Source: Pyxicephalus adspersus
Taxonomy: Eukaryota > Chordata > Amphibia > Anura > Pyxicephalidae
Direction: 5' to 3'
Length of the DNA stretch: 64,000 nucleotides
Assembly (NCBI RefSeq): GCF_032062135.1
Contig: NC_092864.1
Coordinates: 22,234,816 to 22,298,815, forward strand
The position numbers were made by a program, and so were the translations under genes. Below the pieces are notes generated by a model that searched no databases, was not told where the DNA came from, and worked only from the letters and a program-made list of their open reading frames with translations. Shown here in pieces: positions 46,725-58,549 of the stretch (position 1 is the stretch's first letter; every line of letters starts with the position of its first letter).

Positions 46725-48135
46725 CCCATAAAAAAAAAAATTGTTTGTCCCAAATTGGTCGTTTAGTTTGGAGAAGTCACAGGGGCCTCCAAAAGTTTTG
46801 CTGCAGGCATGCCAGCTGCCCATTGCATTGCTTGGCAGAGTATCTATTTCAGTATTTTAGCTTAAGGGTCAAATATTTCTCAGCCGAGTTGCATTGCAAA
46901 AAAGCGCGTGAGTGGGATCCTGTATTGTTGTGGTCATTTTTATGATTTCCTATACATTTTTACATTTTTGAATTAGTAAAGCTATACATTTACACCTTGA
47001 TATTGTTTATTTGCCTGCACTCCCTTGAAAACTGCTGTAAAACCAAGAATTAAATGTAGTCATGCAAACCGACCCCTTGATGTAATGCATGTTAATGTGT
47101 GTTAATACAATGCACCTATATGCCAAGATCTGATTTGCCTCCTAGTATTCTTGGGAACAGATCATGCTACTAAAATTGCCTACCACTGCCTGTGATGAGT
47201 TCCTAGAAATCACTATACATGCAGCCCCTAACGCTCCATTGTTTCCAAAGCAATCACATGGAGCGAGGATGGGTAATGATCACTCCAGCAATATGATCTG
47301 TACCTGTGCCTATAGATAATTATATATTATGTGAAACAAGCTTTCTCATGTGAATAAATGACTTTTAATTATCAGGCCATTTATGAATTCCAAGGGGACG
47401 ATGGCCAGCTACTACATTGGCCAAAAGTGCTAATTACAGATTTCCTCTGCCATTTATAAGAAGAGATCAAAGTACTGCTTGCATTCTATGGTCTCCATCT
47501 AGTGAGTAGAGAATAATTGGTTCGTGTTGTGGATATCTACCTAATAGTTTTAAGGGAGATATCAACTTTTTTGTGGCCTTTAAAACCCAATATTCTTAAA
47601 TAGCTGTTAATAGGCTATTGAGGCACTACTGATGAAGAGAACATTGATGACTTTTAAAAAGTACTAAAAGTATGGAAAATCATGTTATGGATGAACCCAC
47701 AGAGTTATGGATGAACCCACAGAGTAAAGCTGAACATAGATGTTTCAATCTAATTCTTCATTTATTAATAATACCTTCCTTTATGTAGGGTCTGATTTAA
47801 AAAAAAAAATGATAATTGGAATTTTTAGCTGGGCCTTCGTATTAGTTATGGTAAAAGAAAATTACAAAGAGAAGGTATATCAAATCATAACATATGGCTG
47901 ACTTTAGCGTTACATTTCTAAGTTTTCACATTTTTATATATATTTTAGGAGAACTCTATCATAATGTAAGCTAATTATGCAACCATTATTATTCACCTAC
48001 AGCAAATTCTGCCTTAGGTGGGGTACATCTTTAAGCTTATTACAAACGTCTACAGTATATATCTAAAAATAAGAAAAGCACTTCCATCTTTCCCTGTAAA
48101 ATGATCTAGACCACACAATGATGAAAAACAAAAGC
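46725..48135. other. Intergenic stretch with small repeats
   Basis: Contains a 20-bp tandem duplication at 47684-47723 ('gttatggatgaacccacaga' twice) and a small hairpin at 47232-47265 ('cgctccat' / 'atggagcg'). No gene recognised. Confidence 0.5.
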
Positions 48136-48139
48136 ATCC

Positions 48140-48450
48140 GTCTTCACCATTTCATATGGCGGCCAGCCTGTACTTTTCTACCAGAGCCTTGTCTCATCAG
48201 TCCCTCTCAGATCCGGAATCAGTAAATATTCCCAGCGTGGCATCAGAGCGACGCTCCCCATCCCTCTTAGCTCTTTATTACCTTTCAATGACTTAAACCC
48301 CAGCACCAAATAACTTCATCAAGGTGTCAGGTTAAACAGATTTGTCCCTCTAATGGTGCCTCTCACAGGTTCCTAATGAAAATTATTGATTGCTTCAGAT
48401 TAGCTGGAGATTTATGAGCTGGCAGCTGATCTGGCTGTCGCCTAGATTCC
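48140..48450. promoter_or_regulatory. Candidate conserved non-coding block O
   Basis: High-complexity DNA without repeats. The part at 48368-48440 combines 'cctaatgaaaattattgatt', 'cagattagctgg', and the E-box-like CAGCTG in 'tggcagctgatctgg'. The texture is that of strongly constrained enhancers. No alignment was possible. Confidence 0.42.
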
Positions 48451-49095
48451 GTGCAGTCTGGCGGTGGGGAGGTCTATCCAGGACAAGAGGAGGGAAGTAG
48501 TCTTCTCTCAGGCTCCCTGTATGTTCCCAAAGAGACAGCCTAAATGTCATGCAAAGGGGAGAGAGACATTTTCACAAGGACAAAAGGAAAAACTTCTTAT
48601 TGGCTTAGTGTTCCTTTTTCATTGTTGTTTTAAACTATCCAGGCTTTGAATATTGAGAAAATTGTTAATTTCTAACCATGCAGTAAAAGTTCTTTAAATT
48701 ACGCCTACACTGATCACTGTAGCTGCAGGCACTGTGGAGCAATTTATCCTTACATTTATCAACAGAAGCACAAAAACAATTGTCTAAGTCAACTTAACTC
48801 TACCTGCTACCCCTCCCAGTAACCTGAAATACAAGCAAAGAGCAGGTGTTCAGGCAAGGGGGAGCAGAGTAAACTGAGCTGATAAAAGATCAAATTAATG
48901 CTTGAACTTGAAGCAAAACCAAATTGTTATTTGTGTAGGGGAATTTTTGATATAATCAGCAAGAATGCAGAACATGCTTACCCATTAGGGCTTATAGCCT
49001 GTAGGTAGGTGTAGGGTAGGTAGGGTCCAGAATCCTGTCATGCTGCTGCATATAAATAGTCTAAAAGTAAATAAAAAGAAATAAGATTTTCCACA

Positions 49096-49096
<1 letters not shown>
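48451..49096. other. Intergenic stretch, nothing recognised
   Basis: A 61-codon frame at 48464-48649 has no domain. Near 49000 there is a short 'gtaggtaggtgtagggtagg' run. Confidence 0.5.

Positions 49097-49100
<4 letters not shown>

Positions 49101-49135
<35 letters not shown>
49101..49135. repeat. (TA)n microsatellite
   Basis: Uninterrupted TA dinucleotide run of about 17 units. Confidence 0.95.
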
Positions 49136-49140
<5 letters not shown>

Positions 49141-49568
49141 CAACACTGTACACTTTTTCAAAGAGCTTTTAATTTATTAACACCAGGTTTACCTTAACCA
49201 AGTCATCTAAATTTAAGTTCTTTCCTGCTGGCATTTTAACACGTTACCAGTTCTGTTCTCTCTGCCTGTTTTCAGGGTAATTTGGAAAACAGGCAGAAGA
49301 AAATAATGTTTTGTTTACCGAACAAAATGATTCCATTTTTTTTCCTTCCGTTTTTTTCCATTGTGCTTCCTCTGATAAATTAGGTCCATTTCGTATTTGC
49401 TGGTTTGGAAAAGTGAAGCAGTTTACTAGGTTATTCCCTGAGTCTCTTTACTGCAACCAGCGCCTGCAAAGGCTTTTAGGGATTTTGTTCTAATTATTTA
49501 AACCATTTGCAGAGAGAAGAAAAAAAGGAGACCCTCTCTAAAGAAGGTACATATTAATAAAGAATCTG

Positions 49569-49610
49569 ATTATGATTTAACTAGTGAGATGGGTTTTTAT
49601 TGGAGCAAAT
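49569..49610 (+). mobile_element. Fragment shared with the 53.8-kb hAT element
   Basis: 'atgatttaactagtgagatg' and the following 'ggtttttattggagcaa' match 53970-54006 inside the hAT element with only a few differences. No hAT ends are visible here, so this is a remnant of the same family or an independent shared sequence. Confidence 0.5.
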
Positions 49611-49789
49611 GTAAAAAATGTTAGAGAATTTCTGGGAAAGTAAGACAGACATGGATGATGGTAGTATAATATTTATTATCTATCTGGTCAACCTACAAAA
49701 CAGTGGGGGCCCCAAGTGTGGACCCTGACATTTCCATAGAGGAGCACAATGTATTCAGAATTTTTATTGCTATAGAAGTTTGTTATACA

Positions 49790-50195
49790 ACCTCAGAACT
49801 TGAAACTGCATACATGGTAGAACAGATGGTCAGAGACTGCATACTTGATACAAGAAATGGTCAGAGGCTGTTGATATGCTACAAGAGATAGCCAAAGACT
49901 GCATACATTCAACAAGGTTGAATGGTCAGAGACTGTGGACACACAGCAAGAGATGGTCAGAGACTGCAGACATGCTAGAGGTGACCAGAGACTGCATACT
50001 GGCTACAGGAAATAATACAGGATTGCAGACATGCTACAGAAGACGGTCAGAGATTGTAGAGCAACTACAACGTATGGCCATGGACTGGAAATAGTATATA
50101 GCACATAGATGGTGACGGCAGGCATGCTACAGACAATGTTCAGAAATGACAGGCATGCTGCAGGAGATGGTCTGAGACTAGATACATTACAAGAG
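49790..50195 (+). repeat. 31-bp minisatellite
   Basis: About 12 drifted copies of 'tggtcagagactgcagacat' plus 'gctacaagaga'. Two consecutive clean copies (49828, 49859) give a 31-bp period. The short overlapping frames (60-72 codons) are artefacts. Confidence 0.9.
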
Positions 50196-50581
50196 TGATA
50201 CATATATTTCCTTTATCTAACTAACCCATGGTTCTGGCAGTGTGGGTAGTGTCAAGGCCTTTCTTACATTACAAGTCACCTGATGAAGGAAATGTCTAGA
50301 ATGGCTTCCCCACTGTACCCAATAGGGATCATGCAAGCATTTCAGCAGAGAAAATGCTGAAAATTGGTTGTTGGGTACTGAGAGATACACAGACAGTTTC
50401 TTTTTAACAATTTGGGCATTAAAGGTACCGTGGCCATCAAATTTACTTTCTTATACAACACTAAAAGATTCCTAAGTTCTTTCTGGAGAACACAATACAA
50501 CTCATGGCCCCGGGGCTTATCCCTCCATTGGGCCAGGCCCAACCACCCATTTCTGACTGAGTGGAACATGACTACAAAAGT
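50196..50581. other. Unique-looking stretch left of solo LTR
   Basis: No gene or repeat recognised. A small hairpin 'tttcagca' / 'tgctgaaa' lies at 50340-50361. Confidence 0.45.
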
Positions 50582-50586
50582 CTTTG

Positions 50587-51324
50587 TGTCACACTTACCT
50601 TGTCCTCACTAAAGCGCAGACGCCTCTCTCCTTCACATGCAGGCAGTTCTGACTCTGGGCGTGCCTCCGTTTCCAAACTTTATAGGTTCCGTGCAACCTG
50701 CTGGCCAATCAGAAAATAGCCTCTTCACCATCCCTGGCAATTTAGCCAGCTTACACACTGCACTCTGTGTTTGTACAATGTGTCTCCATTGTGCAGAGCC
50801 TCTAGTTCTGTGAGCTAGTTCCTGTTCACCTGTTGCCTAATTCAGTGTTTCCTCTGTCCAACTCCTGCGTTAACCCCTCGTTGTCCAGTCTGTTGGTTCC
50901 AAGCCAATTTCCCTTTGCTGTTCCAGTGTTCCTGTCTGTCTGTGGATATCCCTGAGTTACCTGTGCCTCCTGTTGCTTCCATTGTCTCCTGTGTTCCCTG
51001 TGCCCGCAGTGGCCCCTGTGTCACTGGTGTCTGTCTCCTAGATCCCCGGCAATTGACCCCTGCCGTGTGACCTGACCTTTCTTGCTTGCTGCCTGCCTCG
51101 ACTTCAGCCTTCCTCGACTATCTTTCTGCATTGTGATTTGGTACTGTGATTTGCCCACCTTGGTGTGCCCAAGGACCGCAACCTGGCAGTAAGTATCGGC
51201 GCAACATCCTCACCATCAGAGGCTCTGGAGAAGACCTGGTTACTGCTTAGACTCTGCGCCCTTCGTAGGGCTCACACCACAAGCGGTAGTGCTCCCTAGT
51301 GCTCCTGTTTCTCTGTGCATGACA
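50587..51324 (+). mobile_element. Solo LTR of a retrotransposon
   Basis: A 738-bp block begins TGTCA and ends TGACA, flanked by identical 5-bp duplications 'ctttg' (50582-50586, 51325-51329). These features define an LTR inserted by an integrase. Near its start is 'acttaccttgtcc', resembling the start of the LTR at 38494-39180 (minus strand). A CCAAT motif (50702-50710) supports plus orientation; no AATAAA was seen. It is richer in G+C and pyrimidines than the surroundings. No internal region remains. Confidence 0.88.
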
Positions 51325-51329
51325 CTTTG

Positions 51330-53690
51330 TAATTGGTCCTCTCCAGATGTGCCCCTATACAACAACACATTAATTTATCAATGTTTTTGCATAACACAGT
51401 TGGCTACAATAATAATTTTGAATATATTTTCAGGTCCAAAATAGGCACCCAGTTTAGAACATTTTCTCTAAATTTCCATTTAAAAATAGAAATACCTAAA
51501 AAAAAACCAGAATTGGAAAATGAGAGGCAGTTGGGTGTACTATAAAGCAGATGGAAGGGGCAAATTGGGCAATTCTCTAATGCAGAAAATTAGATTGGAG
51601 AAAAGGCACTTCCTTCTGTACTTTACATTAGCCCTCATCCTTGTTTTTCGGTAAATACAGTAAATGTTTTTTAGTGAACATGACTATCACAGTGTGCTTC
51701 ATACCACATAAACAGGGGGCTTCATGGTCTACGTTTCTGACAGACGCATTCTTCTTACTGCCCCTAGGAACCAATTAGACTCTCCCCCTTCTATATGTCT
51801 GGTAATGCTGCACACAAATGGTAACATGTATTAGGTTGCTGTTAGAAAAATGTTTTCCTTTTAAATACTGTACATTCCTAGGTGTTTTATCAACTTTTCT
51901 TAGTTGCCATTTCTTAGTGCCATTTCTTAGTTACCACTCCGTGGTCTCCCGAAAAGGATAGAATTATAACATGATTCAAAAACATTCAAGATAGGGGGTT
52001 ATTTATTAACTGGTAAGCTTGCACGTTTGCTACATGCATTAAAGAATTATGGGCACAAAACATAGCAAATCAACAAATATTTGGCAAAGCCCCCTATACA
52101 GTAAATAAGAAAAAATTGTCTTCCAATTTACTGGCTTAGTAGACACCTGAGAATAAACTATTTGAGAACTTTCATAAGATTCAGGCATTTCGAGTAACAA
52201 AAAGTAAGGGTAGAAATGTTTCAATAACATTTTGGTACCCAAAGTTCTTACTAATAAACACATTTCCTTGAGGGCTCAGTTTGGACATAGGTACAAGATA
52301 TTTCTAAAGATATTGCACTCTTAAAGTTAACCTTTGTTTTCCCATGCAATATGATCACATGGTCCCCCCAGCTCATTTCATATTCATTAAATGTTTTCTC
52401 CCTGTGGCTATATTTACCTTTATCATTAACCTGCTCCCATTTGCCACGTTCCAATGCTACCATATGGTGTATGTAAGGAGAAGTAAGAAGTGGTAGGTGT
52501 TTAATTAATAACATTTTTGTACAAATCCGTAAATAAAAGTTGCGAATTAGGAAAAAAACGCTGATAATTATAATAAAAATATGTGGGTTGCCCATGTGCG
52601 TCCTCAGCCCCACTGTGCAATAATAGTTTCAAATACAGCTGAATGGGTTAAACAAGATGCAGAAAACCGAACATAGATTACTACGTAACTGTGACATCTC
52701 TTAGCTATTTGCATATGGGAGTACTCATGGTTTCAGGAATACTGGTGTACCAGAAATCTAATGAAGCCTGCAGGAACCAATGCCTGGACAGTGAACCCAG
52801 GCCATTTAACCAGATATGGTGAGACCACAGATTAACTTTAAAGTAGAGTTAAACAGGATGGATAGCCCACAGCTAAGGAGAACCTAGGTTATACTTCAGC
52901 TCACTTTAAATATTCCCGTTAAAAGTCAATGCCCTCTTGCCATCTTTGTGCAACATTTGTTTTGTCCCACAAACCCAATTTATGGAAGTGGATTGCACCT
53001 ACTCATTGTAAGGTGGGATTTTCAAAGGTTTGTGCTTGTGCCATGTGATTAACCATAAAAAACAGAAGAATAGGAGTGTTGCAAGCTTTGACAACCCATA
53101 ATTTGGGCCAAGAGGAATTTTTTTGTAAGTTAGACTTAGGATTCATTACCAGCCTCCACAAACCAAGCAATATGGAATTTGGGAAGCCCCATGCTTAAAA
53201 AAAATCCTCTTGTGTTGAGAAGCAAATTAGTACACTGTTCTTTTATGTCAAAAGCAAAGTTTTAGTAGATTGTCTTCCAAAATGTATGAGCATCAACAGT
53301 GACCTACAAAATTGAGATGCAAAATTCAAAAATATCACAAAGGGAATTGTCTTAAAATATGTTGCTGTTGCATACCAATGCTCAGCTACACACTGGCCAC
53401 AAAGCTACGGTGGATCAACGTCACTAGGTTGAGTGTATTGGAACCTTCAACCAAGTGTTCATACTATTAATGCCAAGAAGAAACCTCTGCACAGTTACCA
53501 ATTTCCAGACAATAATACCAATACAAGCATATGTTGGGAAGTGGCTGTGTAGCTCCCCGTAAGATTGGTTCTGTCATACAACACATATTTTGCCACAGAA
53601 CTGGCGAAACTCATTGACCTCCAGGGGTAATATGTGGAATGGGCTGAAGTGGAACTCAATGCGTAATTCAGTGTAAATCATTTGAGCCCA
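51330..53690. other. Intergenic stretch, no supported gene
   Basis: Contains an octamer ATTTGCAT at 52707-52714. The 120-codon minus-strand frame (52251-52613) has no recognisable domain. No repeat family identified. Confidence 0.45.
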
Positions 53691-53700
53691 ACCTTTATAT

Positions 53701-54350
53701 GTTACGTAGTTACATAGTAGGTCAGGTTGAAAAAAGACATAAGTCCATCAAGCTGAACCACTAGGGAAATAAACATATCCCAGATTTAAAACCCTATGGA
53801 CATAGTTGGTCCAGAGAGTGGTCACCAACCTTTTGGACGTCAAAGACCACTAATTTCTTAGACTCCGAACAGCACATGCACGGGGAGCGTTGTGACACGC
53901 CAAGGGGAAGAAACTTTCCCCAGAGTGACGTCATGATGCCAGAACCCGTCCACTCTCCGATCACAGGCATATGATTTAACTAGTTAGATGGGCTTTTATT
54001 AGAGCAAGGCTTGACACAACCCGCCCACCTCCCTGAGCCCGCCATTTATAGGGGAGACATTGTTCGCGGCTCTGGTCAGTCCGCAGTGGGGTCCTTCTCC
54101 TGACCCCACTGGGGGGCACACGGGCCAGAGCCGCGGACCACCAAAATTTTCTCACGGATCAGTGGTGACTGCTGGTCCAGAGGAAGACAAAAAAACCCCT
54201 CGTACCATTACCATGAGGCAATCGGTTGTTCCCTGGATTAACAGTCTGTAATTTTTCCTTGAAAGCTTTATTATCCAGTTATATTCTGTGCTTCTAGAAA
54301 AGCATCCAGCTTTTTCTTAAAGCAATCTATAATATTTGCCATTATGTTAA
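53701..54350 (+). mobile_element. Frog dispersed repeat split by a hAT insertion
   Basis: The outer repeat begins 'gttacgtagttacatagtag' and continues 'aaaaaagacataagtccatc', then resumes after the insertion at 54181 ('aggaagacaaaaaaaccc', 'gttccctggattaacag', 'aaaagcatccagcttttt'). I recognise these pieces as consecutive parts of one very common frog repeat. Class uncertain. Confidence 0.7.
53815..54172. mobile_element. hAT element with intact 8-bp target duplication
   Basis: A 358-bp element flanked by 'tggtccag' on both sides (53807-53814, 54173-54180). Left end 'agagtggtcaccaac'; right end complement 'gcagtcaccactgatc'. 8-bp duplications and 'gtcacca'-type ends are hAT hallmarks. The interior is CpG-rich with a perfect CRE TGACGTCA (53926-53933) and a stem 'ggggaa...ttcccc' (53904-53921). 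No transposase is present; the 63-codon frame inside is chance. Confidence 0.88.
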
Positions 54351-54820
54351 TAGTCTTGCTGGAATATATCAATAAAAATACAGTAAGGGCTGAAAATTTT
54401 TCCTTTCCTAGGGAAAATTCTGGTACAGGCTATCTCCAATGATGGCCCCATGTATGAAGGCTTGAAGATTCGGTCATATGAGTCCTCCAAGAAGATGAAA
54501 TCAGCCAATCTGAATATTTCTATATCCACCCCTTTAGTAGAGATTCATTGACCAGTGTCTAGTGCTTGGCCACCATTGAAGGTAGCCTAAAGCAGCATTT
54601 TCTCCAGAAAAGGTAAGTATTTTAGCCCTTGTTATTTTTCTATCAAGTCTGTTTCATGTTATAGGTCCACTTTCAAAAATAACAGTGCAATAGCTTCTTC
54701 TTAAATTTGTGCATATGAAGAATTTAGCCTGGCAGGCCTTCTTAGATTAATGTGAAAAAGGGAACGTCTTCCCCTCCCCCCTCAATAAGAATCCACGTGA
54801 AAGAATAATGATGTTGTATG
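54351..54820. other. Intergenic stretch, nothing recognised
   Basis: No supported features. Confidence 0.5.
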
Positions 54821-55260
54821 AGCGAGTGCTTTCCTCTTATTGCTAGTTCAATACACTTTAAGTGGAGCTGTCTAGAAACCACAATGAGAACTGACAAAAT
54901 AATGACACCAGCATTAGCATAGAGAAGAGATTGTTCTAAGTCTTACCATCTTTTAAGCACGTCTCCCAATCATTTCGACTCACTGTAATAACCTGACACT
55001 TTTTATATTATTACACTGAATTATACCTTTCTTGATTCATAGACTTGTTAAGCTGTATTCATACATCTCTGCCAAGCAGACGTGTACTATGTCCATATTA
55101 TGCGATACAACCATTGCATATGTACATACAGCAGTTTCAGAGATGAATAAATTCAAAACACAATCTCTGTGAGATAGATGACAAGTTATAATAAAGGCTT
55201 AATGGTTTGTGACATGCCTCTTCATAATTACCACTTCCTGCAATAACATAAATAAAACAA
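54820..55260. promoter_or_regulatory. Candidate conserved non-coding block P
   Basis: Complex sequence with an NKX2-like 'cactttaagtgg' (54852-54863), 'cagcattagcatag', and 'gtaataacctgacac'. Repeat-free. Regulatory reading by texture only. Confidence 0.3.
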
Positions 55261-55556
55261 TTCTTTAATATATTTATAACCACTTTGTGTATTGTAATTT
55301 TCAAGCATTCCTAACGGGAACGTTTAGGGGTTTTGTACATTATTTCTTTTTTCATTGTTGCAGTCAGGACTAAAAAATACAGAAATAAAAATATCATTTT
55401 TTAAACAAATATGAAATGTTGCATATTTAAATTTTGTATTTTCATTTTGAGCCTATAGGTGGTGCTTTAGCCCCTTTTTTACATTTTCCAATCTCTCTAT
55501 TTGCTTTTTTCATGTTAAAAATCCTGTCATATACCTAACGCAATAGCTGACACTTT

Positions 55557-55577
55557 ACACACACACACACACACACA
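55557..55577. repeat. (AC)n microsatellite
   Basis: About ten AC dinucleotides without interruption. Confidence 0.95.
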
Positions 55578-56239
55578 GAAATGAATCAGAGCAGTGACTG
55601 TATGACAGTTGGAGGCTTGGAGACCCAATAAATAGTATGTAGCAAAGGTACTTTTACTAAAACACACATTAACTGTTTTATATGTTCAGTTTAAATAGAA
55701 AATTGTGCTTAGCAAAGCTTTTCTTCATTGGTATGAAGTTAAATAAGAATCATGGTGTCAAAAGGGCAGTTGCTTGAGGAAAAAGTGGAACTCCATTAAA
55801 AAAAATAAATTATTGCTACGGCTATGTACATGAACAAACTGCATATATTTCTGAAAAAACAGAGCTTATTTCTATCAATGGCCACCATTCTATTAAACTA
55901 ATGCTGAAATTTCCATTTTCTAACAAAAAGATTAGAATATTTTCTGTGTCCAAAGTGGCCAGAAACAGAAGGAAAATGTACTGTAAGTAAGGAACCATAT
56001 TTTAAAGTATATGTCATGGCAAAAAAGAATAGATGCAGTACTTTTCCATATTACATGCTGATATGACCATGGCAGCTTTTTTTGTGGTGTCAGCACCACC
56101 CAGTAGAACTTTTCTAAACTGCTTAACCCACCACCAGACATATTCACTGCAACATAAGGAAAAAGTGTTTTGAAAGAACTGAAAGGGTTATTTCAAGATA
56201 ATGAAGAAAGTGTGCACAAGACAGCTAAATATAAATAAC

Positions 56240-56545
56240 AAAACATTTTTAATGGTTTGTCTAAAGGACCAAAAAACAAACAAAAAGGAGCAGGGTAGGG
56301 TTTACTTACACTTTCAATCAATCTTGGTTCCCTGCTCTGCATTGGCAAAGCACAGGTTTGCTTGAAGCTCTTCCTGCAAACCTCCCCATTGCCCATTGCT
56401 GGAAAAAGTTTGAGCTTTGCTATTTTGTAGGAAAACACTGGGTTTTGGTTCTCCCATCTCTTTGCATTCTCTCTTACTTTAAAAAAACCAAAGCAGGTAC
56501 CCCCAGTATCAGTCTATTTAAAAATACTAACACATATTTCCATCA
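56240..56545. mobile_element. Possible dispersed repeat
   Basis: The sequence around 'ggttccctgctctgcattgg' (56327-56346) and 'cctgcaaacctccccattgc' resembles a frog interspersed repeat, family not named. Overlapping 72- and 81-codon frames are not supported. Confidence 0.3.
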
Positions 56546-56549
56546 TATG

Positions 56550-57570
56550 GAAGAGAATGGCACTGAGAAGTCTTAAAAACCCATTAAATAGTTGTGAGAT
56601 CATCAGAAATTTTCCAACCCGTTTGAAGTTTGCAGGATTTGATATTCATGACATTTTGGTCGACCAAAATCAGAAACAATTGATTTGTTGAACTAAATGG
56701 ACTGCTCATTCAAATAGAAAAATCAGCCCTTGTACTAGGCCAGCCCTAGTTTGGTAATTTTCACCCATTCACAGGTTCACATTGGACAGGTTTACTTTAA
56801 AGAGAAAGCACATTTCACCAAGAAAACCATTTTCATTTTTTTAGAGGTAGACTATTCAATGAAATAAAAAACTTTGCTTAAAAATTAAACTTTGAGTCAT
56901 ATTAACCCAGATTTTTACTTTCCCCCAAGAACATCTGTGCCACCCCCCACAACCAGCACACATAATTGACCCTCCACCAATTGTCAAAAAGTCACCAGAA
57001 ATGGTAGTTAATCATCATTTTCTTGCTATAGTAAAAATGAAAGAGTGCTTTAAAGTAAGCACTGTTCATTCTCTGAAAAGAACAATTACGAATGGAAAGC
57101 GCAGTGATCTTTGCTGGTGCTTTAGTGACCCAGCAGAACTGATGACTAAATGATGTCAGGGAACAAGATGTACCAATGCTAGATTTTCACCCAAGACTTT
57201 CATAAACATTTGTCTTTGGTGTCGAAAATCCACCACCTATACCAGTTTAAGGCCAGTTGCAGTTGCTCACAATATCAACAGGTGGATGCAATGGTGATAT
57301 ATGTATACATGACAGTCAGACTACAGAATGATACATTATTGAGGTCTAGTCATATGATCTCCATCTCTTGTAGCTTTTATCACACAAGATCAGCAATACT
57401 AAAATTTGGATCTTCAATAAGATCTTGGTTTGCCGTACCATACTGAGCAGAATCAGAAATTTTTCAAGGAGATACAATCAGAACCAAAATGAACTAACAA
57501 AAAAAGATGCAGAGACAGAGTTAGATACACCCAAAAAGGAGGCCATTGTAGAGAGCATTATGGCTTGGTT
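56550..57570. other. Intergenic stretch, nothing recognised
   Basis: Unique-looking DNA with frames of 62-78 codons lacking domains. Confidence 0.5.
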
Positions 57571-57704
57571 CAGTGGCAGATGTAGCCAACCGTGGGCCCC
57601 TGTGCAGAACTGACTTGGGGCCTCACTGCTAAACTAATTTGGCTAAGGAGGACCCAGGGCCCTCAGGTAGTAGCACCTTTTACACCTCCCTATGTCCGCC
57701 CCTA
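57571..57704. mobile_element. Small element with inverted ends
   Basis: The left end 'cagtggcagatgtag' and the right end, in complement 'ataggggcggacatag', are imperfect inverted repeats (10 of 14 positions alike). The interior is G+C-rich. It resembles a short non-autonomous DNA transposon; no target duplication was seen. Confidence 0.45.
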
Positions 57705-57709
57705 TCTAG

Positions 57710-58549
57710 GCTCTCACACTCCAAGTATGCAATTCATAATGCCACCAAGGACACTTGCCCAGGCTCAATCATAAAAGAAGTGGTGAGATGGTATTGGTAG
57801 GCAGGGTGCAAATAGAAGCCCTTTCTTGTGCTGGAAAATGGGCCGCCAACACCTTGATGCGTGGGTGGTTGAATGCAGCCCTTACACCTTATGCCATGGC
57901 CACTGATATGCCACTCAGAGAGAAGTATATCATGGCGTAGGCATGCCTTATCTCTGCTCTGAAGACATATACAAATCTACATATAGTGTATATTCTTCTT
58001 AATATACTAAATGTAGTCTCGTTGCATTACAAGTTTTGATGAACTGCAAAGCTGACTTATAAGAATGCGACTTGCCGCAGAGACGGATGTGATATAAAAG
58101 ATATATGTATCTCTCTTGTCTATAAAAAAAGGAGATAAATTCATGAGTTTGCTCCTCAATGACCTCTTTATACTAGCATCTGTCAGAAAGTGACAGTGAT
58201 TTACTAGACCATTCCTTAGTCAACGTGTCACTTGTCTGAAGTGTTCCATTGCGTTGGTTCCATGTGACATGCGTTCATAAGAGAGTGCATGCTGCAGATT
58301 TCTCTAGCTGGATGTGAAATAAAACAATGACACTGAAAATATGATAGAGGCAGATTCTGGAATAGTAGTGTGCTTTAAGTAATCTCTCCCATTTGGCTAA
58401 TAATCTTTAGGAGAAGTGTTCAGATGAGATCTTCACTAATTTCTTATTACTATACTGACTCTAATTTAGACAAAGAGCTACTGCATTTATTATATAAGGC
58501 AACTAGAACTAAACCTCAAAATTAAAAAAAAATAGATCTTCATTATAGA
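57710..58549. other. Intergenic stretch, nothing recognised
   Basis: Unique-looking DNA. The 60- and 61-codon frames at its left end have no domain. Confidence 0.45.

Noticed and set aside
49790..50195. CRISPR-like regular ~31-bp repeats
   Set aside because: Units are directly adjacent, drifted tandem copies with no spacers, in vertebrate DNA. The same applies to the arrays at 5.7, 14.1 and 23.8 kb.
53690..53760. Promoter suggested by 'ttatatgttacgtag' near the outer repeat
   Set aside because: The sequence is the start of a common dispersed repeat. No evidence of transcription start elements.
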